A DNA stretch of 64,000 nt, from assembly GCF_030272615.1 (NCBI RefSeq), contig NC_081407.1:380143179-380207178 (forward strand), in the 5' to 3' direction. This document shows, piece by piece, positions 1 through 10,310 of the stretch. The position numbers were made by a program, and so were the translations under genes. The first letter of the stretch is position 1. Every line of letters starts with the position of its first letter. The notes beneath the pieces were generated by a model. It was not told where the DNA came from. It was given only the letters and a program-made list of their open reading frames with translations, and made no database searches. This DNA is from Cryptomeria japonica (Eukaryota; Streptophyta; Pinopsida; Cupressales; Cupressaceae).

Positions 1-721
1 AGGATTCAACCATTGAAGAGGAGATCACTTGCAACATACAACATACAACATCTATACCTTCGCACATAAGGATACAAACATCCTTACAACAAGGTATTAG
101 TACTTGTTTTACATTACAGACATTTACATTTACAGCATTGCTCATTTCTTGGTTAATTCCAAAACCGGGGTTTGACCTAAAGGCAAACCCCTAATCCCTA
201 ACCCCCCAATCGTCTTCGCTTTTCTGTGTGTAGGTTGCAGGTACGCAGCTGAAATTGAAGATCTGGAATCCTTGTGCAGAGACGAACAGATCCCCCTTCG
301 TTTCGCGGATTTTTCGGAGGACCGTGGCGCTCGGGCGCCATCGTCCCGGCAACTTTCGCTCAAATTTGCAGGACAGCGCCGTATCGACATTTTACTGCTA
401 ATTCCAGGTCCGCAGCTTCATACTGTATTCCTATCTCAGTTTATAAGCGAATCTTTCTCACTTTCTATGCATTCCTAGCTTAATTCTTCTATGCACATTC
501 TTTACAAAAGAGGGTAGTCTTGCTGTCATAACCCTTGAAACTCATTTAGCATCCAATCTTGCATTGCGTGGGATTGGATCTTGTGGGTTTCAACCCCTCT
601 TTTGAATGTAAAGTCTCTCCCCTAAGTGAAAACCATCAACCCTAGTGAATCTCCCTTCTCTCTCCTTGGAGTTGGAAGAGGGGAGAGCAACTAGGGTTCG
701 ATCGCGATTTTCCGCTTTACA
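1..721. mobile_element. Right-hand part of an LTR from another LTR retrotransposon
   Basis: This stretch has no convincing coding frame. It ends with CA at 720-721, exactly where homology of the following sequence to the copia 3' LTR begins (722 matches 6503). The most economical reading is an LTR, solo or from a full element that starts outside the window, inserted inside the 5' LTR of the copia element. GC content is higher than in most of the window and runs of C occur near 200, as in many plant LTR R/U5 regions. The superfamily cannot be fixed from this piece; a gypsy-type LTR is a guess. The short frames over 142-483 are not believable genes. Confidence 0.6.
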
Positions 722-1387
722 GTTATCAGATCAAAGCTCTACCTATTGACTTTCTAACCATTTCAAGAGAAGGAAAATCCCTTGACTAGGTAGCTTTAAC
801 AGGCTTGTTGCAAATCCTCTAACCAGGTGACTCAAGTTCATTGAGTTCTTTAAATCCTCTAGCGAGGTAACCTTTAACAGGGTTTATAGCCATCCCTTAA
901 CCGGGTGATCCCTAATAGGATCGGTTCCTGATAGAACCTTATTGTAAATTCTTTAACCGGACTAGGCTCCTAACAGAGCATACTTCAAAAGAGTTCAAAA
1001 CAATCTTGTGGGTATTCATTCCCACCGTGGTTTTTCCTATTTGGGTTTCCACGTGAAAAATTTGTGTGTTATGGGTTGTGAGTTTTCATGTGATGATTGA
1101 GTAGTTTTTTATTAAGTTATTTATGCATGTAGTGCTAAATGATTGTGGTATTGTTCATACAACTCATGCTTCATTGTATCAGGAAGTAGTCATCAAGGTT
1201 TAAGATTTGTTAAATGTTGTCTAAAGTATCTATGTTTAACCAGTATACTCATGGTTAAGTTCAGTGGTGAAGACAGCCGATCTGCATTGTTTTAATATGA
1301 TAAAGTGTTGAGAAAATTTTTGTCTATACTAATTCACCCCCCCTCCCAATACCAGTTAGGGTATTATTTGTCCATCATTATTCATCA
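722..1387 (+). repeat. 5' LTR of the copia element, right half only
   Basis: Positions 722-1387 align nearly gap-free with 6503-7167 of the 3' LTR (666 versus 665 bp). Both end in a C-rich stretch followed by TTCATCA. The left ~700 bp expected from the 3' LTR is missing because another LTR abuts at 721. The PBS starts one base after the LTR end. Confidence 0.9.
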
Positions 1388-1388
1388 A

Positions 1389-1401
1389 TTGGTATCAGAG
1401 C
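1389..1401 (+). promoter_or_regulatory. Primer-binding site, tRNA-iMet type
   Basis: TTGGTATCAGAGC lies right after the 5' LTR. It matches the plant initiator-methionine tRNA 3' end used to prime minus-strand synthesis by most plant copia elements. It is not a tRNA gene. Confidence 0.93.
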
Positions 1402-1458
1402 GACTCCAAGTCCTCGGTGATATAAGCTTAACCGCTTGAGGCAAAAGATCCTACTTTA

Positions 1459-2490
1459 ATGATGAAGAAGGAAGGTCCTAAGTTCAATAGCGATAACTTC
1501 AAAATATGGAAGGACAGAATGAAGATCTATATCATGAGTTTGGGTGCTCAACACTCGAGCTATGTTGAGAATGCCTATGTAATCCCCACTAGCACTCTAA
1601 CCGATGATCAGAAAAGAGAGATTCAAGAAAATGGACAAGTCATGGAAGCCCTTATTAGCAGCCTGTCTGATATTGAGTTCATTGATGTACAAGATAAGGA
1701 CAATCCTAAGGATGTATGGGAGACACTGGAAACCATTTATGGCGGTGATGAGCATGTGAAACAAGCTGAGGAAGAAAGCCTCAGAGGAAAATTTGAACAC
1801 ATGAGGATGGTTGAAGGTGAGACCATTCAACAATATGGCATAAGGATCAAGATTGTGGCTAGAGATATCAAGAGCACTGGTGGAACAATTGATGATGCCA
1901 CCGTTGTTAGTAAAGTTCTGAGATCATTGTTACCAGTCTATACAATTAGGGTTGCCGCTATTCAGAAGTTAAGGTCTATCGACAAGACAAAGGTATTTCT
2001 AGACTCTATCATTGCAAAGTTGACTACATATGAATTGACTAGCTATGATGGTAGTGTTCAGAAGACAAAGTTAGCCTTTAGAGCGTCTGTTTCCTCTGCA
2101 CTAACCAAAAAAGGAAAAGAGGTCAGCACTAGTTATGAATCTAGGCCAAGCAGAGACATGGATGATGAGGAGATTCTGATGGATTTTGAAGCTCTTCTTG
2201 AGAAGAGACTTCCAAAAGGCACCGGAAAATACAGAGGTAAGCTTCCTCTAAAGTTTTTTCCTGCAATATGATAGGATATATAGCTGTTAACTGTCCTAAC
2301 AATGACAATAAGGATAAACCGGAAAGGTTTAGAAAGAGGTAGGAGAAATTGTCTTGTTGTAGTGGATGAAGGTGTTACCGATGAAGAATCTGAGGATGAA
2401 GAGAATGAGGACATAGTGTTTGTAGCTGGAAAGGAAGAGGTGTTTGATCAGAAAGCCCTTGTCTCTCGCATTGACAACTCAAATGAGTAG
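1459..2490 (+). pseudogene. gag: copia Gag (UBN2-type) with decayed zinc knuckle
   Basis: The frame opens with ATG at 1459 and runs 270 codons. It has the copia gag signature: KIWKDRMKIYI near the start, a helical middle ending in VWETLETIYGG, and a C-terminal VSKVLRSLLPVY block. These are characteristic of the UBN2/retrotran_gag family, which packages element RNA into virus-like particles. A stop at 2269-2271 interrupts a CCHC knuckle that lies in another frame (CNMIGYIAVNC from 2262; the first Cys is Phe and the His is Tyr). The acidic tail DEESEDEENED resumes in the original frame from 2302. At least two indels therefore break gag here. The last codon, 2488-2490, is TAG where copia proteins usually have Trp before the protease. 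Confidence 0.9.
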
Positions 2491-2802
2491 ATCATTGATA
2501 GTGGGTGTTCTCACGAAATGACCGGTGATCGAAGAAATTTTTTGTCTCTGGAAGAATATGATGGAGGTGTTGTCCAGTTTGGCAATGGTTGACCTTGCAT
2601 GGTGAAAGGAAAAGGATCCATCTCACTGAATGGAAAAAGTAGTGCGGATGATGTCTACTAGGTGGAAGGCATTCAGCACAACCTTTTGAGTGTTGCTCAA
2701 CTGAATGACAAAGGAATCATTCAGGAGTTCAAAGGTGGAGTCTGTAGAATAATTGGAAAGAGTGGTGAACTTATTGCCACCAGTAAGTAGACTAGAGGAA
2801 AC
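2491..2802 (+). pseudogene. copia aspartic protease
   Basis: Directly after gag the frame reads IIDSGCSHEMTGDR (2491-2532), the copia retropepsin active-site region with the catalytic Asp in DSG. The following part, with VEGIQHNLLSVAQLNDKG, is the usual linker between protease and the integrase zinc finger. Stops at about 2590, 2659 and 2788 disrupt it. The protease would release the mature proteins from the polyprotein. Confidence 0.85.
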
Positions 2803-3780
2803 ATGTTTCAACTGAATGCCAAGATTAGTCAATGCCTGATGGCGAAGTTTGATGACAGTTGGATATGGCATAGGAGACTTTGTCATATGAATTTTCATAA
2901 TATTGTAAAGTCTAGTAAGATCAAGGCAAGAGGATTACCTTTGTTGAACAAACCAGAGAATGCTTTATGCAGAGAATGTCAACTTGGGAAGATGTCTTCC
3001 TCAACATTCAAAGGTAGCTCTTTTTCAGCAGAGAACCTACTTGATCTTGTGCACACTAATATGTGTGGCCTAATGAAAACTAGAAGCATTTAGGGAGATC
3101 GGTACTTCATTATTCTTACCGATGACTGCTCAAGAATGACGTGGGTCATATTCTTGGAAGACAAGTCTGAGGCATTTGGAAAGTTCAAAGCCTTTAGAGC
3201 ATTGGTGGAAAAGGAGAGCGACAAAAGAATAAAATGCCTAAGAACTAATCAAGGAGGTGAATTAACTTCTGATGAATTCAACAAGTACTGTGAAGAGAAC
3301 GACATTAAGAGGCAGTTGTCTTCCCCAAGGACACCACAACAGAATGGCATAGAAGAAAGGAATAACAAGACTGTAGTTGAAGCAGCCAGAACTATGCTGA
3401 TCCAAGGAAAGGTAGCTCAAACTTTTTGAAGAGAAGCGGTGAGCACTGCAGTCTATACCATGAACCGGGTACTCATCAAGAAAGGTAAAGACAAAACCTC
3501 TTATGAGTACTCGAACGAGAGAACTCCTAATGTGAGTTATTTCAAAGTGTTTGGTAGTAAGTGCTATATAGAGAGAGGTGAGCATCTGAGCAAGTTTGAT
3601 GCTAAATGTGATGAAGGAATATTTCTGGGATATTCCACTAAATGCAAAGCTCTCAAATGCTACAACAATAGGACTCAAAAAATTGTTGAGAGTATCAATG
3701 TCAAGGTTGATGAATCCCCTGAGGAGCCTGAGGAAACCTGCAGCAAGCAAGTAGAAGATGAACCAGGTGTATCCTTCTAG
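2803..3780 (+). pseudogene. copia integrase
   Basis: The GAG-pre-integrase HHCC zinc finger is visible as WHRRLCHMNFHNI followed by ALCRECQLGK. The catalytic core has the first Asp in FIILTDDCSRMTWV (about 3107-3150) and the Glu in QNGIEERNNKT (about 3340-3372). The expected second Asp is replaced by Asn in CLRTNQGGEL (about 3236-3265; other copia proteins have a D-x-GGE motif), so catalysis would be lost even without the stops at about 3091 and 3427. The C-terminal GKD-like region with VFGSKCYI follows to a stop at 3778. Confidence 0.9.
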
Positions 3781-5554
3781 GAACTAGTTAAGAAGGAAAC
3801 AAGTTGTAAACACCAAAAAGACCTCAGTATTCCTATACTGGTAGAAGCTGCAGTAGGTGAAGAAGAAGATGAAATGGAAGAAGAAGAGGAAAAGCAAGCA
3901 GAACCAGCTAGGGTCATTCCTAGGTATGTGAAACTACATCATGATCCAAAGTAGATCATAGGAGATAAAGATGCAGGGATACTCACAAGGAGAAAGGTGA
4001 AAGAAAACTCTTGCATGATTTCAAAATTTGAGCCTAAGACCACTAGAGAGGCACTTGAAGACTGGATAAAGGCAATGGAAAAAGAGTTGGACCAGATAGA
4101 AAAGAATGCAGCATGGTCCTTGGTACCCAAATTGGAACACAAGAATGTAATAGGTACCAAATGGGTCTTCAATAATAAGTTGAATGAAAAAGGCACATTG
4201 GTAAGGAACAAGGCAAGACTTGTATGCAAGGGATATGCTCAGGAAGAGGGAGAAGACTATGGAGAAACCTTTGCCCCAGTGGCTAGACTGGAAGGTGTCT
4301 GAATGCTACTTACATTTGCAACATTCAAGGGATTTAAGGTATACTAGATGGATGTGAAGTCTGCATTCTTGAATTGAATCCTAGAAGAAGTGTATATCGA
4401 GCAAACAGCTAGATTTTCTTTGTCAGAAGATAGTAACATGGTGTGTAGATTACACAAGGCCCTGTATGGATTGAAACAAGCACCAAGGGCATGTTATGAA
4501 TAGTTACACTCTCATCTTGTGAATATAGGATTTTAGAGAACAAGCAAGGACAACAACATCTACCTGAAATCTGAAGGTGATTAGATTCTGATTTGTGAAG
4601 TATTTGTAGATGACATAATCTTTGGAGGAGATGATGAAATGAGCCATGCATTTGCGGATGAAATGAAGAAAGAGTTTGAGATGTCTCTGATTGGAGAGAT
4701 AAATTTCTTCATTGGTCTACAGATTCAGCAGATGAAGGAAGGTATCTTTATTACCCAGTCCAAGTATATCAAAGAGGTATTGAAGACCTTTGGCATAGAG
4801 GAGAGAAAACCAATTGGAACACCGATGGTGATTGGCTACAAACTGACAAAGGAGGATGATACAACATTGGTGGATGAGAAGGAGTACCGGTCAATGATTG
4901 GTAAGCTGCACTATGTGGTGCACAACAAACCGAATATTGCTCATGCAGTGGGCATAGTAGCCTATTTTCAGAAGAGTCCAACAGAATCCCACTTGGTAGC
5001 GGTAAAGAGGATTCTTAGATACCTAAAAGGGACAGTTGATTATGGATTGTGGTATCCATACAATGGTGACTTTGGTCTCAAAGTGTTTACCGATGCAGAT
5101 TGGGCAGGTAATGTGGATGACCGGAAGAGCATAACCAGTGGAGTGTTTCCTTGGTGGAAGACCATTCTCATGGACGAGCAAGAAGTAGAGTTGTAATTCC
5201 TAGTCTACAGTTCAAGCAAAGTATGTGGAAGCATTTATGGACTGCTCTCAGGCAATCTAGATGAAGCATGTACTGAATGGCTTCAAACTGCCTATATCTG
5301 AACCAATGAGTATTTTCTGTGATAATACTAGTGCAATCAATATTTCCAAAAATTTGGTATTGCATGCTAGGACAAAGCACATTGAACTCAAGTATCATTT
5401 CTTGAGAGAAAAGGTTCACAATAAAGAGGTTGTATTAGAACATGTTTCCAATAAGGAGAAGCTAGCACACATATTCACTAAGCGCTTACCGAAGACTACA
5501 TTTACTTATTTGAGAGGTGAATTAGGGGTTCTACCCCTTCATGAAGTAAACTAA
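3781..5554 (+). pseudogene. copia reverse transcriptase and RNase H
   Basis: The RT (RVT_2) begins with [17 protein letters not shown], then [31 protein letters not shown] and [10 protein letters not shown]. The core follows with MDVKSAFLN and RLHKALYGLKQAPRA, and the active-site box FVDDIIFGG lies at 4603-4629, where the first residue is Phe rather than the usual Tyr. RNase H shows FTDADWAGNVDDRKS (about 5086-5130), IFCDNTSAI and TKHIELKYHFLREKV. In-frame stops occur at about 4300, 4345, 4375, 4501, 4531 and 4582. A frameshift near 5145-5200 separates the two RNase H halves. Both activities would convert element RNA to cDNA. Confidence 0.92.
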
Positions 5555-5806
5555 AGTTTTGTTCTCCACATCAGTCAGGTACTACTGTGTCAGATCTTAC
5601 ATGATTGATGTGTTGAAGGATACTACTCAATAGGGGAAGCATTATAGAAGAGCTTGGAAGCTTGTGCCTCCACTTTGGCCTTATTGTCAAATGGGGAGAA
5701 GATATCTGATGAAGAAGATATATTGTTTGGGGAGAAGATATTGAGGAACTGGATGTTACTAAGCAATGATACACTAAATATTACCATCAATACCAAAGGG
5801 GGAGAT
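5555..5806 (+). other. copia 3' non-coding leader and polypurine tract
   Basis: About 250 bp separate the RNase H stop from the 3' LTR. They end in AAAGGGGGAGA (5796-5806), a typical polypurine tract that primes plus-strand synthesis, followed directly by TGTTGG of the LTR. Confidence 0.85.
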
Positions 5807-7167
5807 TGTTGGCATATGATGAAGCGGTGACAATGTATGTTATCATTGATATCAATAGGTGAACCAATATGAACTGGTATGAAGACTGGAAGCGGCTATA
5901 GTCGACCGGGATGGAGTGGATTGGTGTCGGGGTTCACTAAGTGTGACTACCGGTTGGTAGTCTCTGTTCAGCTCTAGGGTTTCCGGTTTGGCTTATGCGG
6001 TGAAACCGTTGACATTCTGTGATGATTTAGTTAAGAGATAAGGATGAAATCGTGGTGCCATGTCAGTTATGTGCATGTGAAGGATTTCCTTGAGGATCTT
6101 GCGCATGAAGATCAAATGCATTGAATGTCTACCTCGGGAATGCGCGATGTTCTGAGCGGTGTATGAAGAGCGCGTGATGGGTTACTGATTTCCAGATGCG
6201 GTGAAGATTGGATGATGCAGAATGACTTGAGATCTATTTTAGATCACTTCATTCTATGCAATGGATCTAACGGTCAGGATTGGACCGCTTGTAATTGTAA
6301 GCCTAAAATGTTTAGGGTTTAGGGTTTATGCTAACAACCTAATTATTATCCATAAGTTCGATGATGTTTGTTATTATTTGTGTTGGAAAATGATGTTTTT
6401 GTGTCCACATGTTGAGATACTTGCCAAACCAGAGTGTGGAATCTGCAAAGTGTGATTGTAGAGGAGAGGAGCTAAAAAGGATCTGCCTTAGCAAGTAGTG
6501 TTGTTATCAGATCAAAGCTTTACCTGTTGACTTCTAACCATTTCAACGAAAGGAAAATCCCTTGACCAGGTAGCTTTAACAAGCTTGTTGCAAATCCTCT
6601 AACCAAGTGACTCAAGTTCATTGAGTTCTTTAAATCCTCTAGCAAGGTAACCTTTAATAAAGTTTATAGTCAACCCTTAACCAAGTGATCCCTAACAGGA
6701 TCTGTTCCTAACAGAACCTTATTGTAAACTCTTTAACCAGACTAGGCTCCTAACAAAGCGGACTTCAAAAGAGTTCAAAACAAGTTTGTGGGTATTCATC
6801 CCCACTGTGGTTTTTCCCATTTGGGTTTCCACGTGAAAAATATGCGTGTTATGGGTTGTGAGTTTTCATGTGATGATTGAGTAGTTTTTGATTAAGTTAG
6901 TTATGCATGCAGTGCTAAATGATTGTGGTATTGTTGATACAACTCATGCTTGATTATATCAGGAAGTAGTCATCAAGGTTTAAGATCTGTTAAATGATGT
7001 TTGAAGTATCTGTGTTTAACCAGTATACCTATGGTTAAGTTCAGTGGTGAAGACAACCGGTCAACATTGTTTTAATATGATAAAGTGTTGAGAAATTTTT
7101 TGTCTGTACTGATTTACCCCCCCTCTCAGTACCAGTTAGGGTATTATTTGTTCATCATTATTCATCA
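5807..7167 (+). repeat. Full 3' LTR of the copia element
   Basis: It begins TGTTGG after the polypurine tract and ends ATTCATCA, giving the canonical TG...CA termini and a length of 1,361 bp. Its right 665 bp match the truncated 5' LTR. The target-site duplication cannot be checked because the left end of the element lies outside the window. Short frames inside are not genes. Confidence 0.9.
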
Positions 7168-7181
7168 CTAGCTTACTTCAG

Positions 7182-7336
7182 GTGTAAACCAAGCATTCCT
7201 TGCTCAAATAGCAAGTTTCATACAAATCCCTCCCAGCCAAGAAAACATTGTTGTTGGGCCAGACCCTAGTAGGCCACAATCTATTGGGGTTGGATTTGTG
7301 ACACCTCCTCCATTTAATAACCATATGGAGAATTGA
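7182..7336 (+). CDS. Possible terminal exon of a host gene, unknown product
   Basis: Fourteen bases after the copia LTR lies CTTACTTCAG, a good plant 3' splice site, followed by a frame of 50 codons ending in TGA at 7334-7336. The codons read like a real protein tail: FLAQIASFIQIPPSQ, then a Pro/Gly-rich part with VGPDPSRPQSIGVGFV and PPPFNNHMEN. The exon would start in phase 2. I do not recognise the family. If it is an exon, the copia element sits in the intron before it and the rest of the gene is left of the window. It could also be a chance open frame or a gene fragment duplicated with the repeats. Confidence 0.4.
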
Positions 7337-7562
7337 TCAAGTTTGTGATCAATTCTATTTTCTGAGCCCTTCAAAGAGAAGATTTTTAGTTTTGATATAA
7401 CTGTGATGTGATTATAGAATGACATACTGCCATATTTTGTAATGTTTTTAGAACTCTGTTGTTTTCATATATCTCATATGGATATTCCAATTAATTGACG
7501 GTGTTGTTATAAATCTCATATGTTTGTTTTTTCTGATGTGATATTTTTCATATATCTGTCTC

Positions 7563-7701
7563 ACTATCAAAAGAGGCCACATAAGTGTTCAAATTGCTCA
7601 CTATCAAAAAGGCCATATCAGTGGCATCTGATTAGTCATATGCCACTGATATGTCCTCTTTTGATAGTGAGAAATTTGAACACTTATAAGTGTTCAAATT
7701 G
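7563..7701. repeat. Inverted-repeat hairpins and a 28-bp perfect palindrome
   Basis: A 30-base arm at 7597-7627 is repeated in inverted orientation at 7640-7671 with about two differences. The motif CTCACTATCAAAA also occurs just upstream at about 7559-7572, next to AAGTGTTCAAATT. A perfect 28-bp palindrome at 7673-7700 is built from that same AAGTGTTCAAATT motif. The block could fold into a long hairpin and is probably a small foldback/MITE-like element. Confidence 0.75.
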
Positions 7702-7762
7702 CAGTCATCATATATAAATTGCAATGTCTAATATGTCTACTAGGTCATTGCATTGAAATGAT

Positions 7763-7940
7763 AAAAGGAAGTGTCCTATTTGTAAAAAGGCACTAGACAA
7801 AGAACTATTTTCTAGTGCCTTACAAGATATCTTGTTAGCTGCCAATTTTTCCTTGTTGGCAGTATCTAGAAAAATAGCTTTTAAGGCACTATAAAACAAT
7901 TCTTTGTCTGATTTTTTTTACAAATGGGGCACTTCCTTTT
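7763..7940. mobile_element. 178-bp foldback (MITE-like) element
   Basis: The termini AAAAGGAAGTG and CACTTCCTTTT are inverted copies. The 26-bp arms at 7763-7788 and 7915-7940 differ at only two positions. A second inner inverted pair sharing GGCACTA and CAAAGAA lies inside. It has no coding capacity. Size and structure fit a miniature inverted-repeat element; the family is not recognised. Confidence 0.65.
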
Positions 7941-7959
7941 GATCAATAATAGAGATGAT

Positions 7960-8475
7960 TGAAACATAAACAAATCAGAAATTGCATTGTCTAATAGATC
8001 ATTGCCAGAGTAAAGTCCCACAAAGAGAAGATTGAAAGATAAACAAATCAAAAAATGTATTTTCTACTAGAGTTTTTTCTAATGTTAACTAAGTGTGTTT
8101 CTTGCAACCATATGAACTAAGTGAGGAATTTAAACAAATTGAAACATAAACAATTTAGAAATTGAAACATAAACAATTCACAAATTGAAACATAAACAAA
8201 TCAGAAATTGCATTGTCTACTAGATCATTGCCAAAGTAAAGTCCCACAAAGAGAAGATTGAAAGATAAACAATTCACAAAATGCATTTTCTAGTAGATTT
8301 TTTTCTAATGTGAACTAAGTGTGTTTCTTGCAGACATGTGAACTAAGTGAGGAATTTAAACAAATTAAAACATAAACAATTTAGAAATTGAAACATAAAC
8401 AATTCACAAATTGAAACATAAACAAATCACAAATTGAATTGTCTACTAGATCATTGCCAAAGTAAAGTCATATTG
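7960..8475. repeat. 226-bp tandem repeat, about 2.3 copies
   Basis: The segment containing ATTGCATTGTCTA..TAGATCATTGCC recurs at 7980, 8206 and 8432, giving a constant period of 226 bp, with only scattered substitutions. Each unit also contains shorter repeats of ATTGAAACATAAACAA. No coding potential. Confidence 0.85.
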
Positions 8476-8482
8476 ACTTTAC

Positions 8483-8539
8483 CTGAGAGGAAGGCTTGTT
8501 GTCTTTGACATAGTGTCTCCTTATCGTGTTTGTAATTGC
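8483..8539 (-). CDS. Weak internal exon candidate, unknown gene
   Basis: On the minus strand, a pyrimidine-rich stretch and TATGGCAG precede 57 bases (19 open codons with TIRRHYVKDNKPSSQ) that end in CTCAG followed by GTAAAG, a strong 5' splice site. Two of the three frames are open, so the frame is uncertain. It may join the candidate exons at 8706-8759 and 12515-12610 in one minus-strand gene whose introns are filled with repeats. No family recognised. Confidence 0.2.
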
Positions 8540-8705
8540 CTGCCATAAAAATCACAACAAAATGAAAAACAAATTAAAGTGTGTTAAGAAACACATTTAA
8601 TAAGAAATGCATAACTACCTAAGATATCTACACAAATTAATATAAAATGTAAGCATTAAAGGCATAATCTCCAAAGAATTGAAGTGTGTTAATAAACACA
8701 TTTAC

Positions 8706-8759
8706 GTTGATATGATTATCTTCCACAAGTATGGTTCTTCCCTCGATGCTCTAGCACAC
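8706..8759 (-). CDS. Weak internal exon candidate, unknown gene
   Basis: TTTTTTGCAG precedes and GTAAATG follows this 54-base minus-strand segment. One frame is fully open; another, which reads RTILVEDNHIN, carries a TAG three codons in. It is listed only because it lies between two other candidate exons on the same strand. Confidence 0.17.
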
Positions 8760-8879
8760 CTGCAAAAAATAGTAATAATTAAGGGTAGCGTAATGTTGTC
8801 ACAACAAATCATCCATATATTATTGAATGCAGAATAATTTTTTGACCATCTTTAATATTTGACATCATGAATACAATCC

Positions 8880-9000
8880 TTACACATTCATACATACATA
8901 TTCAAATGCATAAGTACATACATATACATATCCACCTACATACATATGCATATGCATATGCATATGTATAACATACATACATATTGCAAACATATAGTTG
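8880..9000. repeat. CATA/CATATG-rich microsatellite
   Basis: Interrupted CATA and ATGCAT repeats, including several alternating CATATG units at about 8939-8968. No gene. Confidence 0.85.
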
Positions 9001-9236
9001 CATAAGGAATGTGCAAAGGGAATTTGTAGAAATCAGAAATATGCAATGAATTGGATTGTAATGAAAGTGACAAGGAAAAATTTGTCTTATAATATAATTC
9101 GAATATGCAATACATTCGATTGTGGTAGCTAGCTTATTTTAAATTTGAATTTTTGTGGGAAACAGTCAGTCATGTCATATCAAATATGCAATCCTCCATT
9201 GCTTTGAATTGTTCAATTTTCTTCTATGCTTTGAAT

Positions 9237-9615
9237 TGTTCACACTATAATGAGTCAAGTTCACACTATATATGTATGTTGAAACAATATAATGATTCAA
9301 ATTCATACTATAATTAAATAAATAATGTGGAGTCAAGTTGACACTATAAGCCCTCAAGTTCACACTATAATAAAGCAAAGAAACTTGAATCAAGTTCACA
9401 CTATAATGAGTCAAGTTCACACTATAATGAAGCAAATAATTTGGAGTCAAGTTCACACTATAAACCCTCAAGTTCACATATAATGAAGCAAAGAAAGTTG
9501 AGTCAATTTCACCCTATAATGAAGCAAATAATTTGGAGTCAAGTTCATACTATAAACCCTCAAGTTCACACTATAATGAAGCAAAGAAAGTGGAGTCAAG
9601 TTCACACTATAATGA
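9237..9615. repeat. Short tandem repeat built on TCAAGTTCACACTATAA
   Basis: About ten copies of a 17-base core, alternating with AATGAAGCAAA and similar spacers, fill this stretch. The minus-strand YSVNLT reading frames here are only translations of the repeat. Confidence 0.88.
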
Positions 9616-9674
9616 TTAATGAGTACAAATCCATCATTCAAAACCTTTGAACAAAAAGAAATGCTATTGTGTGT

Positions 9675-9765
9675 GTCTACACACACACACACATATATGT
9701 ATATGTGTGTGTATGGACAATAAACATATATCTATATGTGTGTGTGTGTGTGGACAATAACCATA

Positions 9766-9806
<41 letters not shown>

Positions 9807-10310
9807 ACAATAACCATATACGCACATTAAATTGTAAGAGAGCATTGAAATGAAACTGTAAACCGCATACAAATATATCATCAATATACAAAGCATAATG
9901 CGGCTACGAAGGAACATAAACCATCATTGTACATCCAATTTGGTTGTTAATATTATTTACAATGACTATATTGAAAGAAATGCTGGTTTACTGAAAACAG
10001 TATAATTTAAATTGAAAGATTTATAACATTTAACATTGACTGTAGAAGGAATTTAGTTATTTAGTGTGTACCTATTTGAATGAGTGCTCTTGAATAAGGA
10101 AATTGTTGTTGATTACAACAAGTTTTGTGGCTATATAGCCACAGAACTCGAAACAACCATCATTATAGAACATATTATGCTATTGTGTGTGTTTCTTCAT
10201 GTATACATATTCATGTATATATATACACACATACATATACATATATATGTATATGTATATATATATATGTATGTGTATATGTATGTGTATACATAGATAT
10301 GGACAATAAC
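9675..10310. repeat. (AC/GT)n and (AT)n microsatellites with a repeated GGACAATAACCATAT spacer
   Basis: GT runs at about 9738-9752 and 9774-9804, and AT/GT mixtures at about 10199-10298, alternate with copies of a GGACAATAACCATA block (about 9714, 9753, 9805, 10300). The region appears to have grown by repeated local duplication. No gene. Confidence 0.88.
9830..9945. repeat. Copy 1 of a dispersed ~115-bp direct repeat
   Basis: The block containing AAAGCATAATGCGGCTACGAAGGA and AAACCATCATTG recurs at about 12370-12484 with about 80% identity by eye. This indicates local segmental duplication flanking the satellite array. Confidence 0.7.

Larger units (their letters stand above)
722..7167 (+). 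mobile_element. Ty1/copia LTR retrotransposon, degenerate, 5' LTR incomplete
   Basis: A copia element runs left to right with its parts in canonical order: partial 5' LTR (722-1387), tRNA-iMet PBS (1389-1401), gag, protease, integrase, RT and RNase H (1459-5554), polypurine tract (5795-5806) and full 3' LTR (5807-7167). Gag-PR-INT-RT-RH order defines the copia superfamily, since integrase precedes RT. The frame is broken by many stops, mostly TAG or TGA in place of Trp, Gln or Gly codons, and by several small indels, so it cannot move autonomously. By eye the two LTRs differ at several percent of sites over the shared ~665 bp, so it is an old insertion. Confidence 0.93.

Noticed and set aside
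1390-1401. tRNA gene at TGGTATCAGAGC sites (also 18783, 36579, 48525)
   Set aside because: Only 12-13 bases match a tRNA 3' end, always directly inside an LTR; they are primer-binding sites.
3262-3750. 162-codon minus-strand ORF
   Set aside because: Shadow of the copia integrase on the opposite strand.
8706-8759. Similarity of RTILVEDNHIN to a response-regulator receiver start
   Set aside because: The match is eleven residues, the frame has a stop just upstream and the next exon candidate does not continue a receiver domain.
9175-9692. Minus-strand frames with repeated YSVNLT units
   Set aside because: They are translations of a short tandem repeat; composition follows the DNA repeat and no start or domain supports a gene.
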